Of a DNA stretch of 64,000 nt, positions 20,780 through 33,055 are shown one piece after another. Under the pieces are notes generated by a model that saw only the letters and a program-made list of their open reading frames with translations, had not been told where the DNA came from and made no database searches. Positions within the stretch are counted from its first letter, which is position 1. Every line of letters starts with the position of its first letter. Position numbers and translations under genes: made by a program. The DNA comes from Hymenopellis radicata (Eukaryota; Basidiomycota; Agaricomycetes; Agaricales; Physalacriaceae), in NCBI GenBank assembly GCA_015501595.1, contig JADNRX010000302.1, forward strand, positions 1 to 64,000. Reading direction: 5' to 3'.

Positions 20780-23232
20780 TCAGGTATCATCTGCCTCGAC
20801 CTCGACCGTTACCGACAAGTTATTCAAGTTCGTATATTTCAGACCTCGTCGATAATGGTCCACCATCGCAGGAGCACCATCTATCCCATGCCTGTGGGGA
20901 AGTCAGTACGAACACGGCTTAATGGAACGAACGAACTCACGCAGAACGAAGATGCTCAACACGAGCAGTCGGGGAGGACTCCTCCATATTACAGTGGACG
21001 CAAACAAACGTCCAATGATACGCCTTATGAGCTGGCGGCCACGACAGTTCGTTCTCAAACATGGATTTTTCTTTCCTGCATCCCAAAGCGATGAGCTCGT
21101 TGTCGTCAACACGGGCCACTCCAGCGACGTGGTGATGACTCTGCGAAAATTTGAGAGATATGACGACCAGGAAGAGATAGAAGCACCCACCATGGCTGTA
21201 CGCCAACGCATCAGACGAATCGATTTCATTCCATCCCTAAGTTTCTGTCCTGAATCACATTCCTCGCACCGGAAGAAAACATTGGCGGCGTCCATATCCT
21301 CAGCAGTGGCAGTATTTGGATCCAGTCCACAGTCCCGGACAAAGCCCACACATCTATTGTAGATAGTCTTATTCAAGACTCTAATTGCCTTGTCGCTCCA
21401 AACCCCGACATCGGTGTCGCCGACGGAAGCGGTAGAAAGGAAGCAGGCGTGGGTGGCGAAATGTGGGTAATGAAGAACGGTCGGCGGGGAGCGTTTATTG
21501 CAGTCGACGCAAGTAAAGGCGTTGACGACCAAGGAAAGATCATTGTTGCGTCCTTTCTTCCTGTGGAGCATCGCTTTCAAACGAGCCCTTTGTTCCTGTC
21601 TCCACTTCTCGCATACGTCGGGGACAGCCTCGAGCGCTTCCTTGAGCTTGTTGGTGGCATTTTCTTTGGGTGGCGTGTTCGTGATAATATCCAAGAAAGG
21701 TTGGTAGGTGCAAAGGGCAGAGGCAGGTGGATTGTGGGGCGTTTCCGGTTTTTCCTCCAAGATATGGACTACAAGCTCCTCTAGAGTGCGTGTTCGCTCC
21801 TTGATAGCACTTTGAAGGATTTTCTTGAGCCGGTCAGCGCGAATGTTGGATATGAGGTCTGTGAGAGTTGGACGAATCAAATCCCAAGCTACAATGATTT
21901 ATCTCGGTGTCAAGCAAACCGAATACGAAGGGACCTACTGCGATCGTTCAGCACTTCAGGCAGATTGACGAGCGGGTGAACTCGCAGGATGTCACGAGTG
22001 GACAGACCCAGTTCCACTTCCCAACCGTCTGCCTCCAATCGAGCAATGATGCTGTAGGCCATGTCAACTTACACCGGACGAGGAAGATACAAACGGTACC
22101 TTGCTAGTCTGACCTCAGCCCTAGAGTCGAACCAGTTCTTGTGCTGCTTGCAGGACTTCATAAAGGCTTGAGCGTATGTCCAGCCGTATGGGTATTGAAT
22201 AAGACTCACCTCAATAAGGGCATTATGCTCCTTCTGCTTCTCTAAGAGCCAGGTCGCATACTCTGACGATCCACGCCGCAGCGGTGCACTCTCCTCCACT
22301 ACCCTCTCCCAACCCAGCTTATAATACCAGGTACTAGTAGGCCTAATGACTGGCCACATAACATAAGCCGGTGCGGGAAATTTGAGAGGATGAAGATACA
22401 TACATTGAAAATTCCCGCAAGAGGGAGTAATTGCAAGTAGCTCGCGGGCTTTTTTGATGTCAAACACTTGATGCTGCCGAAGTCGTTCCTCAGTTGCCAT
22501 GCTTCGAGTAATGAGTAATTTTCGTACAGAAGTAGCGGTACATACATGGTCCCCTTATCGAGGCATTCCGTACAGAGCCTCATGCGCACTTCCCAGAGGA
22601 TATACGTTGTGGGCGCTTCCGAGCAACAGTTCTAAGAGACCAGTAAGAACATGGACGTTCATTCGAGGGATACATACGTGACAATGATTGTCAAACATCA
22701 GGTTCACGTACTGCGGCTCACTCAAGCCCTCAATCACGGGCGGAAGACCTTCTATTCCCTCAAGGGCGCTTTGCCAGACACTTATATATGACTTGTCCAT
22801 AAGCAGGGAGCGTAGCGTTTTCGTCGTGCGACTCATCCGCAGGAGGTCAAGAGGCTCCAAATTCGGAAAAGACCTTGAATAAAACTGGATTCAGAAACAA
22901 TGACTACCACCCGTTATGACACGTACCTCAAATAGAACGTCGAGAGGAGCCTCGGTAAACAGGCTTAATTTTCCTTGTCCTTTCCGAGCTTGACCAGAAG
23001 TCTCAACCGAAGTGCCAGTCTTGACGTGTGTTCGCGGCTTTTTACGTGACGACTCTCCCTTCTTATCCGTGTTGTCTGCGCTTGGGGATGCTGGTGTGCC
23101 ACGCTTCTTCACTGGGGCTGCTTTTACCTTGGCTTCGCGACAGCTTTCGGTTCAGACGAGGAGAGCATGATTATCCTTCTTCATCTGGGACACAGCAATA
23201 CGGGTAGAGCGACGAGGAGGTAGAGACGACAT
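20780..23232 (-). pseudogene. FBX4: F-box family gene with multiple lesions
   Basis: Start ATG 23232 (MSSLPPRRSTRIAV). Exon 1 (22927-23232) contains two compensating one-base indels near 23140-23165 that create an in-frame TGA where relatives read SSEPKAVAK. Exon 2 (22678-22873) is 196 nt instead of 195, with an extra base close to the acceptor (about 22860). Exon 3 has NCCSEAPT and LCTEC; exon 4 begins MATEERLRQHQVF. Exon 8 (21191-21888, intact phase) carries WDLIRPTLTDLISNIRADR, FTCVDC, LHYPHFATHACF, CGLDPNTATAEDMDAANVFF and MRWRTAM; exon 9 (20941-21140) FVCVHC; exon 10 ends at TGA 20780. The C-terminal half is well preserved, so decay is recent or partly due to sequence error. Confidence 0.8.
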
Positions 23233-23298
23233 GTTGTGGTGGTGGTGGCGGTGAAACGTAAAGTGCCTCCTATGTCTTCGACAAATAGAGACCGCTGA

Positions 23299-23310
23299 GT
23301 CACCTGATCG
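23299..23310 (-). promoter_or_regulatory. E-box-like promoter motif of FBX4
   Basis: In transcription orientation CGATCAGGTGAC, 67 bp upstream of the start. Confidence 0.55.
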
Positions 23311-23567
23311 CAACATCACATTGTCTGAAGCCACGAGCACAGACTGCAAATGTGTTTGCGGCGTATCTTTACCCGTCACTCGCATTGTTAGTGGGAATGA
23401 CATGAGAATGGCGACGCAGAACCAGCGGGAGTCAGTCGACACCTCGCTAATGGACTGGGTATCGAAAACCCGTTAATGCATACGAGAAGGAAGAATGAGA
23501 GCAGGCCACCGCCAGTTGATCCAGCGGACGTCCAGATGAAAAAGCATCTCGCGCGAGATGCCCGAAT

Positions 23568-23995
23568 CTAGCAAGAACATTCGAGATCCAACTGATACCA
23601 TGACCTTGCGGAGGAAGAACCGATTGCAAGACTAGTTTTGCAACGGACTGCACATTCATCCAACATATACTCACGAACATCATACATTGACCAAATATTG
23701 ACAAGGACAACGTAAACGACGAGAGCAACAGTCACCACTATTCTTGACAGGGAGTGACCAAGCGATGGACATAGATGGCCTGGGATAATTGATTTTCTGG
23801 GAACCCATCCGAGTAAGGACGTTCTGCAATGCAGCGTCATCCACATTCCGACGAGTCTTAGGCAGGGATTCCCTCTACTGAATATGTTGGATGGCAGTCT
23901 ATTGGAGGCTAGTGAAGACGTACCGCCCGAATACTTCAGCGTCCACACAAGTGCACGCAGCCCGCGAGAGCGGTGCACAGGGAGGGTCCATCAGG
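23568..23995 (-). CDS. Small hypothetical membrane protein
   Basis: On the minus strand a first exon at about 23994 starts MDPPCAPLSRAACTCVDAEV and ends at GTACGT; after an AG near 23885 a second exon reads ESLPKTRRNVDDAALQNVL then MGSQKINYPRPSMS, and in another frame a hydrophobic run SRIVVTVALVVYVVLVNIW followed by SMYDVREYMLDECAVRC. The switch of frame near 23750 is unexplained. The layout, a short soluble head with one membrane helix, resembles small uncharacterised agaric proteins, but no family was identified. Confidence 0.35.
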
Positions 23996-24458
23996 GAGCA
24001 CCAAACACTGAACGGTGAATATCAAAAAGGAAGGAAAATTGAGACAACGATAACACGTACGAGGAGCTTTTCGGCTACAACATCAGCGCCTCCTGCGAGA
24101 CAACCGCCTGACGAAGATCGCCCCGCGTCGGCTGTCAAAAACGTAAGCAGGCGAAACTGAAGGAAAGAGGTAGAAACTGACGGCACTCCGGAGAGACGAC
24201 AACTACTAGTGACCTAATGGTGGTCGAATCTAAAGAGTAAAATTGGCTCAGGCGGCTTTATATTTCCGGGTCTGTTTGGCTAACGCTACAGAAGTAAATA
24301 AATCGAAGTTGCATGAGGAATCTCCAGGGAATCTCAGACAGATATTCCCCGCCCCCTCGGGTTATCCACCACCACCGCCACCTTCAGCACCGTCTTCAAC
24401 CAATCCGGGCGCAATATCTCCGGACCAATGTATGGCAGAATCTGAGTCTCTTCTGGTG

Positions 24459-24472
24459 TGATCACCTGACCG
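24459..24472 (+). promoter_or_regulatory. E-box-like promoter motif of FBX5
   Basis: TGATCACCTGACCG, 141 bp upstream of the FBX5 start. A short tandem repeat of CTCATAG (about 24548-24574) lies between motif and gene. DNA from 24000 to 24455 has no gene. Confidence 0.5.
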
Positions 24473-24613
24473 CAACCCTCCATGTGACGGCGGCGATTCA
24501 AACATTGGTCTATTACCACCATCTCGGTAATCGGGTGTATTACCTCCCTCATAGCTCATAGCTCATAGCTCACTACAACCATTACCATAGCTCCTGAAAC
24601 CTGCTTTGCCACT

Positions 24614-27092
24614 ATGCCTCCTCGTCGCTCGAGTAGGGTTGCTGCTTCTTCTTCGACGGCTGCTCCCAAGGTTTCGCGGTCCAAGACAAAAACAACTTCC
24701 AAGAAGAACGCGAGAGCTGACACAGCTAAGAAGCGCGCCAGAATAGCTCCTCCTAAACCAGAAGAATCCGATGGTACCGAACGGAAAGTCCCAACTGGTA
24801 GGAAAGCCCGTAAGCGTGTCAAGACTAGCGCTGTCGTTGCCACTCAAGCCGCTCCGCCGAATCAATGCGGAATATTGAAGCAACTCACGGAGACTCCTTG
24901 GACGTGCTACTTGAAGTAAGTCACTTCTACTTCAGATACCCAGCATCCTAACTTCGACAGGTTTTTTCTTACTTGGAGCCACTCGACCTGTTGCGAATGA
25001 GCCGGACAACAAAGGCTCTGCGCTCGCTACTCATGGGGAAGTCATCGAGCGGAGTCTGGGGGAGAGCTCGATTAAGAATGGAAGGACTGCCCCCTATGCT
25101 AGAGGACTTGAGTGAGCCCGAGTACGCCAACCTTCTGTTCGATAGCCACTGTCATGTATGTGTCTTCCTTTGTTATGCGTTTCGCGACTTTACCCGCTTC
25201 ATAGAATTGCTTGAAAGGGGCGACTAAGTACGTGCAGTGGCAGATACGCATGAGGCTGTGCAAAGAATGTTTGGAATCGGGAATTATGTGAGTGCTCCTT
25301 CGACGATGTGCTGGGTCAATACTGAACGTAATGAAGAATGGCCTCGGAGACAGTCCTTCGGAAGGATTATGAGGATTCGCCAGTCCCTCCCGAGATCCTG
25401 AAAATCACTCCCCGTTTCTCTCACTCCAGCAGTACGTAGCTTCGTTTACTCCGACGACGAGACATAAATTGAACTAACATGATGTTAGGTAGCGCTTTTC
25501 TTCGGTTCTATGATCGTGACTCGTATGATAGCTTGGTCGAAGAATCTGAGAGTCTCGGGCATGGAACCCCAGAATTCACTGCTTGGTTCGCGAAGAAAAC
25601 AAAGGAGTATCAGGCTCTCGCCCGGGTTAATAGTCGTTTCTTGATCACATCGCGAATATTTATCAAATTTCTTGCAGGACTGTCAGAAGTACGAACAGTG
25701 GATGGATTCGCGCACGGCAGCGCGCGCTATGGAACTTGCAGGCCTTCGCGGTAAACGACTATCGAGGTACCACTTGTTTTTGTCACGTCTTGATCTGAGC
25801 TGACCTCGTTGCAGTGTCATTACGCACCTAGAGGCCGACGGGTGGCAGGATGAATTAAAACATAGCTCTGCTGTAGATGCGCTGAAGGACCATCCACACG
25901 TAAATCAACCTAAGGAGTTGACTGAACGAGGCACGCCTTTTCCTATTTTGATTGGAGGACGCTAATCGTTATGGTGTAGCTTGGGAAGCCATCAAGCCCA
26001 CTCTCACAGAACTAATGGGAAACCTCCGGGCTGAACATCTGCAGATAAGGATAGAGACTGTTGCGCGCGAACGAGTGTCTCTTCTGGAGCGGCTTGGCGA
26101 CGCCCTTCTTACCAAACTTCCGGAAACACCACCGAATCCTCCTGCTGGCACCATCTGCTCGTATCAGCCTTTCTTCGGCATCATCAAGAATGGGCCACCC
26201 CTCACAGATGTCACTGCTGACTTCACAAAGGGTCTTGAGAGTCTGCCGGACATCTGCCTTATTTGGCGAGAGAAACAAGAAACATATCTCAAAGAGCTCC
26301 TTTGCAGAGCTGGTTGCAGTGAAGATCTTTCTTTGGCTATCAATGCTTTCACTTGCACCGACTGTTCAGAGAAGCCGCGTTTCGGCTTCAACTCGCGTCA
26401 GGATGTTGTGCCGGTGCTGCATTACCCGTACTTCGCCTTGCATCAGTGTTTCTATTCTCACTGCAAGATCGGCAACGCAAGCGTCACGCCGTGGACAAAC
26501 AAACGGATTAAAGTAGCCGGTAAAGCTCACCGTGCCATTTGCAAGAAAATTATAGAGATGTGTGGCCTCGATGCAGGAACTGCGACTGTTCAGGATATGG
26601 ACGCCGCAGACGCCTTTTTGACTTGCGAGAAATGCGTCCAGTACACAGGTGGCGAAAACCGCCGAAAGTTGCATAAGGTGATGCGTTGGCGCAGTGCTAT
26701 GGTTAGTTTCTTCGACTTTAGTATCACAATGGATTACTGATTGTTTGTAGAATCATGGTCACAACACTGCGTGGGCTCGTGCCACCGACGCCGACCTCAT
26801 TTCTTCTGCGCGCGCGGTGGAGAAATCCTCACTGAAATCGGCTCTAGCGGGTCCGTCATCATTTGTCTGCGTCCATTGTAACGTGGCACAGTCCTCTGCA
26901 AGTGCGCGGTCTGAACATCTAAGTTCCGAGTCAGTCCTTGCTTCATGAACGATTCATGCTGGATACTAATTTATAACTAGGCATGGTATAACAGGCGACG
27001 CTGTCGACCATTACCGACGGAGTTTGAAGGATAGGAAGCTGAACAGCCAGGTATTTCTGGTCGCAGAAGCTGTTGTTTCTGGCGGCTCTTGA
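24614..27092 (+). CDS. FBX5: F-box family protein, one-base deletion in exon 1
   Basis: Ten exons: 24614-24915, 24961-25155, 25205-25287, 25337-25431, 25489-25625, 25678-25766, 25815-25930, 25980-26701, 26751-26929 and 26981-27092. Exon 1 is 302 nt while all relatives are divisible by three; a base is missing in TETP-LDVLLE near 24896, and adding one base makes the whole CDS divisible by three. Exon 2 reads VFSYLEPLDLLRMSRTTKAL to FDSHCH. The C-terminal half has FTCTDC, LHYPYFALHQCF, CGLDAGTATVQDMDAADAFLTCEKC, MRWRSAM and FVCVHC. Intron 7 begins GC instead of GT. Predicted SCF adaptor if the deletion is a consensus error; otherwise a recent pseudogene. Confidence 0.8.
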
Positions 27093-27429
27093 ACCGGAAG
27101 GAATGCAGCGCAAACTAGCACTGATGTAGCGTTTACTAAAATATCAATCTGAGGATCAACCATTCGAAAGCGGGGTGAGAATTCTTGCGACGCAGAGCGC
27201 CGGTTAACGACGAGTCAAGTGGCTTGAAGAGACGTGACGGAAGCTAGGGTTGCGACCCAATGAAGACTTCAGATTGTACATCTGCGTAGGGTCCTCCATC
27301 CTTAGGGTCGGAGAAACTTATGTCGACCATGACGCCGTAAGTGATCACTGCTTGATATTGTACATTGATATTCGATACACCGTTAGTATTCATACAGGGA
27401 GAATGAAAGAGTCATCAATCACTACTACC

Positions 27430-29848
27430 CTAGAACCCGACATGTTTCGTGAACGTATAACCATACTTGAGGCTACGCCTGAAATGGTTCGCGGGGTCCG
27501 AGCCGCGAGGGATATTATGCCTAGATCCAGATCAGCCTCACGTACAAGTCTCAGACTGGATAGCACTAACCCAGAAATAAGATGCCACTCGCGAGCATCT
27601 CGCGATGACAAGTCCGTCATATCACAATGTACGCAGACGAAAGACTCTGTGCGAAACTCTGAATTGAGCTCGGCAGCCAGGTCAAACGCATTGAGGATCT
27701 GAGCTCTGGAGATCAGATGAGCATCGCTAACACGCTTCACTCGAGTAGCTGGATGTTCTTTGACGTAGCCCTACGAATGATAAGCAAAACGTATAAGCAA
27801 AAGAGAAAACACGGACCATGGCTCCACGCCAGTCCATCACGCGCACACGACTGCACGCACCCTCTGCCTCGATGAAGAAAGCCTGAACAGCATCCATGTC
27901 CTCCGCAGTAGCGACCGCCGGATCGAGTCCGCACATTCGTATAATATCCTCGAAATCCTCACGCAGGCGTCCAGTCACCGTCGTGATAGATTGCGGATCC
28001 CAAACGTTGACCGAGGTATTGAGCCCGGTATTGGCTTTATCGCCCATCTTTACATTGCGACGAAGCATGGGTGAGATGCAAGGTGCGGATAATGGAGGAG
28101 GGGCGGACATAACGCTAAACAACTGCTACTCTTGCAAGTAAACGTGTTCATCGCCAGTGCCAAATTGTCGCTATGGTCATTCTTCAGGAGGATCTTCTTC
28201 AGGTCGGCGTCGCGCTGGCGTCTCCAAAGGGCACAGGTATCTGGAAGACTCTCAAGAGCTTCGGAAAAGTCGGCTGTGGTGATGTCTAGCTCGAACGGCG
28301 TGTTCTTGATGAGGCTGAAGAACGGCTCGAGGCGGGGGATCATCGATGCGGAAGGGCTGGCTTCACGCTCAGACATCTTGGCAAGGAGAGGTTTGCAAAG
28401 TTCCTGCAGCGAAGCCACTCGTCTGCTAATCGCAGTATTGATTTTGCGAGTCAGAATCGCAGTTCGAGCATCGGACACGACCTTTGTGAGAGTAGGGCAG
28501 ATGTTAGTCCAGACTTTGATATCCACGGTCAGTCTCATTGACAACTACGAACACCTAAATGACGTACTGCGCTCTGTTAAGGCCTTGGATTGCCTGACGA
28601 GTTTGTGCTTCTCAAGCGTCATGAGCGTGTCGAAGTCTCTGAGCTCATCGCTCCATCCATCGGCCTCTAGGCGATGAATGATACTGGACAAATAAGTCAC
28701 AAAGCATGAAGGAAATTGCGTAGCTCACCTTGTCATTCTTTCACGTCGAAGAGAACGAAGCTCCGAGTTACGGCCGTATTTCTTCAACGACGACCATCGC
28801 TGATATGCACGACATCCCTACATTTGCCATCAGCATCAAGACAGTAGCAGTATGGGAGAATTACCTGTACAAGCGCAGAATACTCGCCACCCTTGTTGGA
28901 AATCCAAACTTGGAACGACTGGTCGTTCATTGAAGAACATTCTTCAGCAAGTCGTCGATAGGCGGGTAGGTGAAAATATATTAGGGTTAAGCGCTGGCCT
29001 GTTAGTATGTACTTAGGCGTCACCAACATCAGGTCCCTGTATCGGCTCGACAAATCCACCAGGTAATCCTCATCAGCAGTCATTCTAGGGCACGATGAGT
29101 CCAGGCTAATTTAGAAAGTTACCAAATGTACATCGAGCCATCTTGCAAACAGTGTTTACAAAGTCGAAGCCGCGCCTCCCATTGAACGGTGTTGATTGTA
29201 TGTTTGCCGCATTCCTGAACAAGCCATGTAAGAAAGTAGTTGTATGCATGCAGACAGCAGGGGAGACGTACATGGCAAGAACTGTCGAACAGTAGATTGG
29301 CGTACTGCGGCTCGGTCAGATCATCGAGAAAGGGAGGCAAATTCTTCATCGCGAGTCTAGCCCTCTCCCAAACGAATGCTGAAGACTTGCTCATGAGCAG
29401 CGCGCGAAGGTCCTTTGTTGTGCGACCGAGTCGTAAGAGATCGAGTGGCTCCAAGTATGAAAATATCTAGAACAAATTAAGAAGATAGACTAGGCAGATG
29501 CAGAACGCGCACCTCGAATAAGACGTCAAGCGGCGTGTCCGTTATCTTCTGTAAAATGCCTCGCTTTCCTTTCACGTAGCGCTTCCGTGCAGGCGCAGTG
29601 GTGTCACGCTGTCCTCCTTGCTTCGTAGGAGGGGTAACATCCTTCTCTGCATCGCTGTCGTCAACATCCTCCTCCTCTGTGTCTTCATCCTCCGAGTCAT
29701 CGGGCAATGTCAATGCTGTGAGGGCCAACTTCCGACGCTTGTTCGCTGGTTGTGCGATAATGGCTTTGTTTTTGCCTGACGCAGAGCGTGCAGTGGACGA
29801 CTTGGCCTTCGTCGAGCCAGAAATTCGCTGCGACCGACGAGGAGGCAT
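27430..29848 (-). CDS. FBX6: F-box family protein, one-base deletion in exon 8
   Basis: Exons: 29513-29848, 29272-29466, 29132-29214, 28865-29084, 28729-28799, 28568-28683, 27817-28513, 27571-27770 and 27430-27520. Exons 4 and 5 are fused without the intron present in FBX3, FBX5 and FBX8. Exon 8 is 697 nt, one base short of the family phase; the shift lies near 28050, after LHYPHLASHPCF. The N-terminal tail is basic then acidic (KRRKLALTALT, EDEDTEEEDVDD), ending KGKRGILQKITDTPLDVLFE. Exon 3 has ECGKHTIN and LCKHC. C-terminus: CGLDPAVATAEDMDA, FVCVHC. It converges tail to tail with FBX5, 337 bp apart. Predicted SCF substrate adaptor, possibly inactive. Confidence 0.78.
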
Positions 29849-29888
29849 TGTGCTGTGATGATGGTGGAACAAAGGAAAGCACGTTGTT

Positions 29889-29900
29889 GTCAGGTGATCG
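29889..29900 (-). promoter_or_regulatory. E-box-like promoter motif of FBX6
   Basis: In transcription orientation CGATCACCTGAC, 41 bp upstream of the start. Confidence 0.55.
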
Positions 29901-30056
29901 TACTCTCTAAACTAGTGACACAAGCGACGACGCACCTACACTCGCATTGCAGTGAGCGGATCTCTCCTGGTGATAATGGTAACTTTTGATCAAAGAATAT
30001 TAATGATTAGACAGTATATACATGACGCTCTGGTATCAGTTTTAAAAACGAGCGCC

Positions 30057-31551
30057 TCAGCGTTCATGGCATGCTTGAGACCCGTGATGACCGTCCTTCC
30101 TGTCTGAAGCATTCGCGGGAGCATACCACAAAGTTTTTACATGCAGCACAGCGCTGATAGCGCTTGGCGTCACTAGCGGAGGCTGAACACTGGTAACAAA
30201 TGGTAACGTCAGAACGGTAAGCGATACTGAAAGCGGACGTACGTTTTCGTTCATACAATTAATAACAAGACTTCCCGTAACAGGCATCACCGTCATTGTA
30301 TCGCGTAGCGTGTCCAAGAAAGTATACCACCCAGCCGTCAACGGATGCACCGACGAAGAAGCGGGCGGCAGGCTGTTCCACAAGACTTGGTCATTTCTGA
30401 CACCGTCGAGTACATCGTGCAGACGCACAGCGACTCGCTTGCTCCTCAGGCACCAATCCGCGATGTACTTCAGCAACAGCGGCATCGGCCCACAAGGAAG
30501 AAGACGGTTCGTTCCAAAACACGCGACGGCATGGACAATGATCTCAAGGAGTCCGCAATCCAAGGCGTTGATCGGCCAGGTGGTCGAGGCGTCGTCTTTG
30601 AGGAGGAGGTATAACTCCTGGGCAACCACGACTGCCTTCTCGTGTGTTGTGTATTTCTGGGTTTCCCATGACCGCGATGTTTGAGGATCGTCGATGACGA
30701 GGCGCTTCAGGATGTCGCATAGACACTCGATGACACCGGAGCGAAAGAAGTCGCGGCGTAATGAAGGCCTAATCTGTCCGATAAGTCCCAGACCACGCAC
30801 ATTGGTGAAAGTACTGGAGGGGAGAGGGAATGAGGGATCGTAAAGACAGCTCGCAGTCTCGAGCAGACGTCCGACTGCGCCGCAGAGTTGCGCCTTTGGT
30901 ATACTGCTAGTGCCGTACTCGAGTGCTTGCCTGGTGGGTTGGTACTCGAAAAGAGTGTTGATGATGGCAACGGTTGTCGTGTCTGACACTGCAGCGACCT
31001 TGCCGGCTGCGAAGGTGGCCCAGGTGGTGATGATCAACTGCAGATTTTGTAGGAGCGTCGGTGATAAGGCAAATAATTTCAATCCCGCCTCGTTGGAGAG
31101 AAGGTTGGAAAGTGTCGACAGGATGATGCGAGAGGTGGCTGAACAAAAGGAACGATCGTCGTCACACGTGCATATGCACAAGGTGTTCAATATGAGAGCG
31201 TAGAAAAGAGCGGCGAATTGAGGAAATTGTCCAATGAATGTGGCGGTATATGTCGCCGAATCCGGGTTGTAGAAGCGACAAACGGCTTCAACGGCGAGGC
31301 AGACATTCGCAGCAGTCTGATACCGCTGGTCCTTGGGAATGGTCTCAAAGTCCAGAGACGCCAGGTCTTGGACGTGAGACTGCAACTGAGGAAGGATTTG
31401 ACCACGAGTTCCAGTACTCGAGGTGAGGGATCGGCAGAGACGTCGAGCATTTGGGGATGCATCCTGAAGCTTGCAAAGCACGGATCCGTTGACCTGAGAA
31501 CTGTCAGAAGAGAACACGAAGTATGGGCGGACGACTCACAAGAAACTGCAT
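30057..31551 (-). CDS. MYND-type zinc finger protein
   Basis: A 12-nt first exon (31540-31551, MQFL) is followed by a 46-nt intron (GTGAGT...CTCAG) and a 1251-nt exon (30243-31493) beginning VNGSVLCKLQDASPNARR. The body is helical and armadillo-like in composition (LCDILKRLVIDDPQTS, LLKYIADWCLRS). The C-terminus holds a MYND finger: CYQCSASASDAKRYQRC, AACKNFVVCSREC, then HHGSQAC. MYND domains mediate protein-protein contacts in many agaric regulators. The proposed last intron (GTACGT at 30242 to TTACCAG at 30190) would remove the first C-x2-C pair, while read-through needs a frame change, and one extra base near 30100 separates SREC from the final His/Cys. The C-terminal structure is therefore uncertain. 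Confidence 0.7.
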
Positions 31552-32400
31552 GATGGACAGGTGAATAAAATGAAGGAATGTCGAGAGGGTGTTTGGTGCT
31601 GTCCCACTGGCGCCGTGTAGAGATTATATACTGCCAGTAACGTGGTTGGCAGCGTCGACAATGGCTTCCTCAATTGGATGCCGCACTGTAGTGTGGCCCA
31701 TGGTGTGCCATTGTTCGACAACTTTGGTAACTGCATCACGTCCACATTTCGCGTTTATCGGCGGTGGGGCATAGCAGCTTGTGCCATCCTACAACATAAG
31801 TCCCCCAGAGTCGGAAACGTACGCTTCTCGCCGCTGCTAGGTTAGGGGAACCAGCGCTGACGCCCATAATATGCCAGATTGTGACATTCGTGTTACTTCG
31901 TATTCAAGGGAAGTAGCTCAAGGCGGTCCACAAGTAGAACAACGTCAAGGATGCACGAAGACGTAGCGCCAGGACAGCACGGCATATATGACCGGTCAAA
32001 AGGGAAGAGGCGGAGGCGGTTGATCGGGCCGTAGAGGAAATGCTAAGCTCTCTTGTAATTGTCGCAAATTTCATCAGCGTGCGCAGAGGGAGATGACTGG
32101 ACAAAGTATGGCAGGCTAAACAGACAAGCTGACGGTGACAGGCCATTAACAAGATGCAGCGTGGGAAGAGACACCCGAAATAGAATAGGCGGCCCCGCGG
32201 GTCTTTCCTCCTGCGTCCATGACACCCTCCTCATCGTGCTCGACGTCGTTGGCCCCACTGCGGGACACACCCATGAATACCGCTGTTTTCTTCTTCTGCA
32301 GCTGCGTCTAGGTTACGCGTGATAGCCTCGACACGTCTTTCCGACGGTTCAGATTTTTGGAGTATTAGTAACGGAGCAAGAGCAAACGCCTTGTGATGAG
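31552..32400. other. Intergenic DNA, partly duplicated elsewhere
   Basis: No gene supported. The block near 32155 (ATGCAGCGTGGGAA, then TTTCCTCCTGC) resembles the block at 35520-35600, pointing to an old segmental duplication that also includes the family X traces at 32.4-33.0 and 35.7-36.5 kb. Confidence 0.35.
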
Positions 32401-32406
32401 GAATCT

Positions 32407-32974
32407 TTGGATGCTATGACTCGTCTCATATGCTTGTGCACCGACCATAAATTACGCTTTGGTGCTGGGATTGATGATCCGAAGGAGAGCTTACAGGACG
32501 AGTACGTTTCTCGTTATCTTCTTACAACGCATCCTGCTCATTTTACTTTTCCCAGAATTACGCGCGTTGTTACAACCTTGGCGCAGAACAAAGTTAGACT
32601 TGAAAAGGTCAGATTAAGCCTCCTTCTCACGCGATAATTTTGACTAACAGTCAGCACAGCATGAACTCACTGTGAAGAAGCGGTTCTGCACTATTGGCCT
32701 GCATGGACCGTGGGGTCAATCATCGACAGTATTCGTCTTCAGGCGTATCACCTTCACTTTTCTAAAGGAGTATCCTCATCGTGTAGACCGCGCGACTGGA
32801 TCCTCCTACCGATGCACCCGACACTTGCTTACCGAAAATATTTTTCTGACCCTGTTTTCTTTTGCCTTGCCGACGACGATGATACTGAACGATGAATCCC
32901 CAATAGGTCGCGTATTTGTCGCGGGCCAATCTGAAGATCTTCGCAGTGTTCAGAGCTCAGGCTGTATATGCTAG
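32407..32974 (+). pseudogene. Family X-related fragment
   Basis: Blocks with weak coding character: TRLICLCTDHKLRFGAGIDD to LQDE before GTACGT (about 32500), ITRVVTTLAQNK after AG, and TRHLLTENIFLTLFSFALP (about 32822-32880), which aligns at DNA level with family X sequence at 36100-36150 and 18400 (GCTTACC-AAAAT-TTTTCTGA). No complete reading frame. Function unknown. Confidence 0.3.
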
Positions 32975-33055
32975 AAAGTGTTTACAGAGCCTTCCTTCCT
33001 TGAGCAGATAAGAAAATATTTATTTATATTTTATTTCAGACATGATACACGCCGA

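Noticed and set aside
20903..21880. Single 325-codon exon running through FBX4 exons 8-9
   Set aside because: The frame reads through the intron by chance; family splice sites and the FVCVHC exon in another frame show the true structure.
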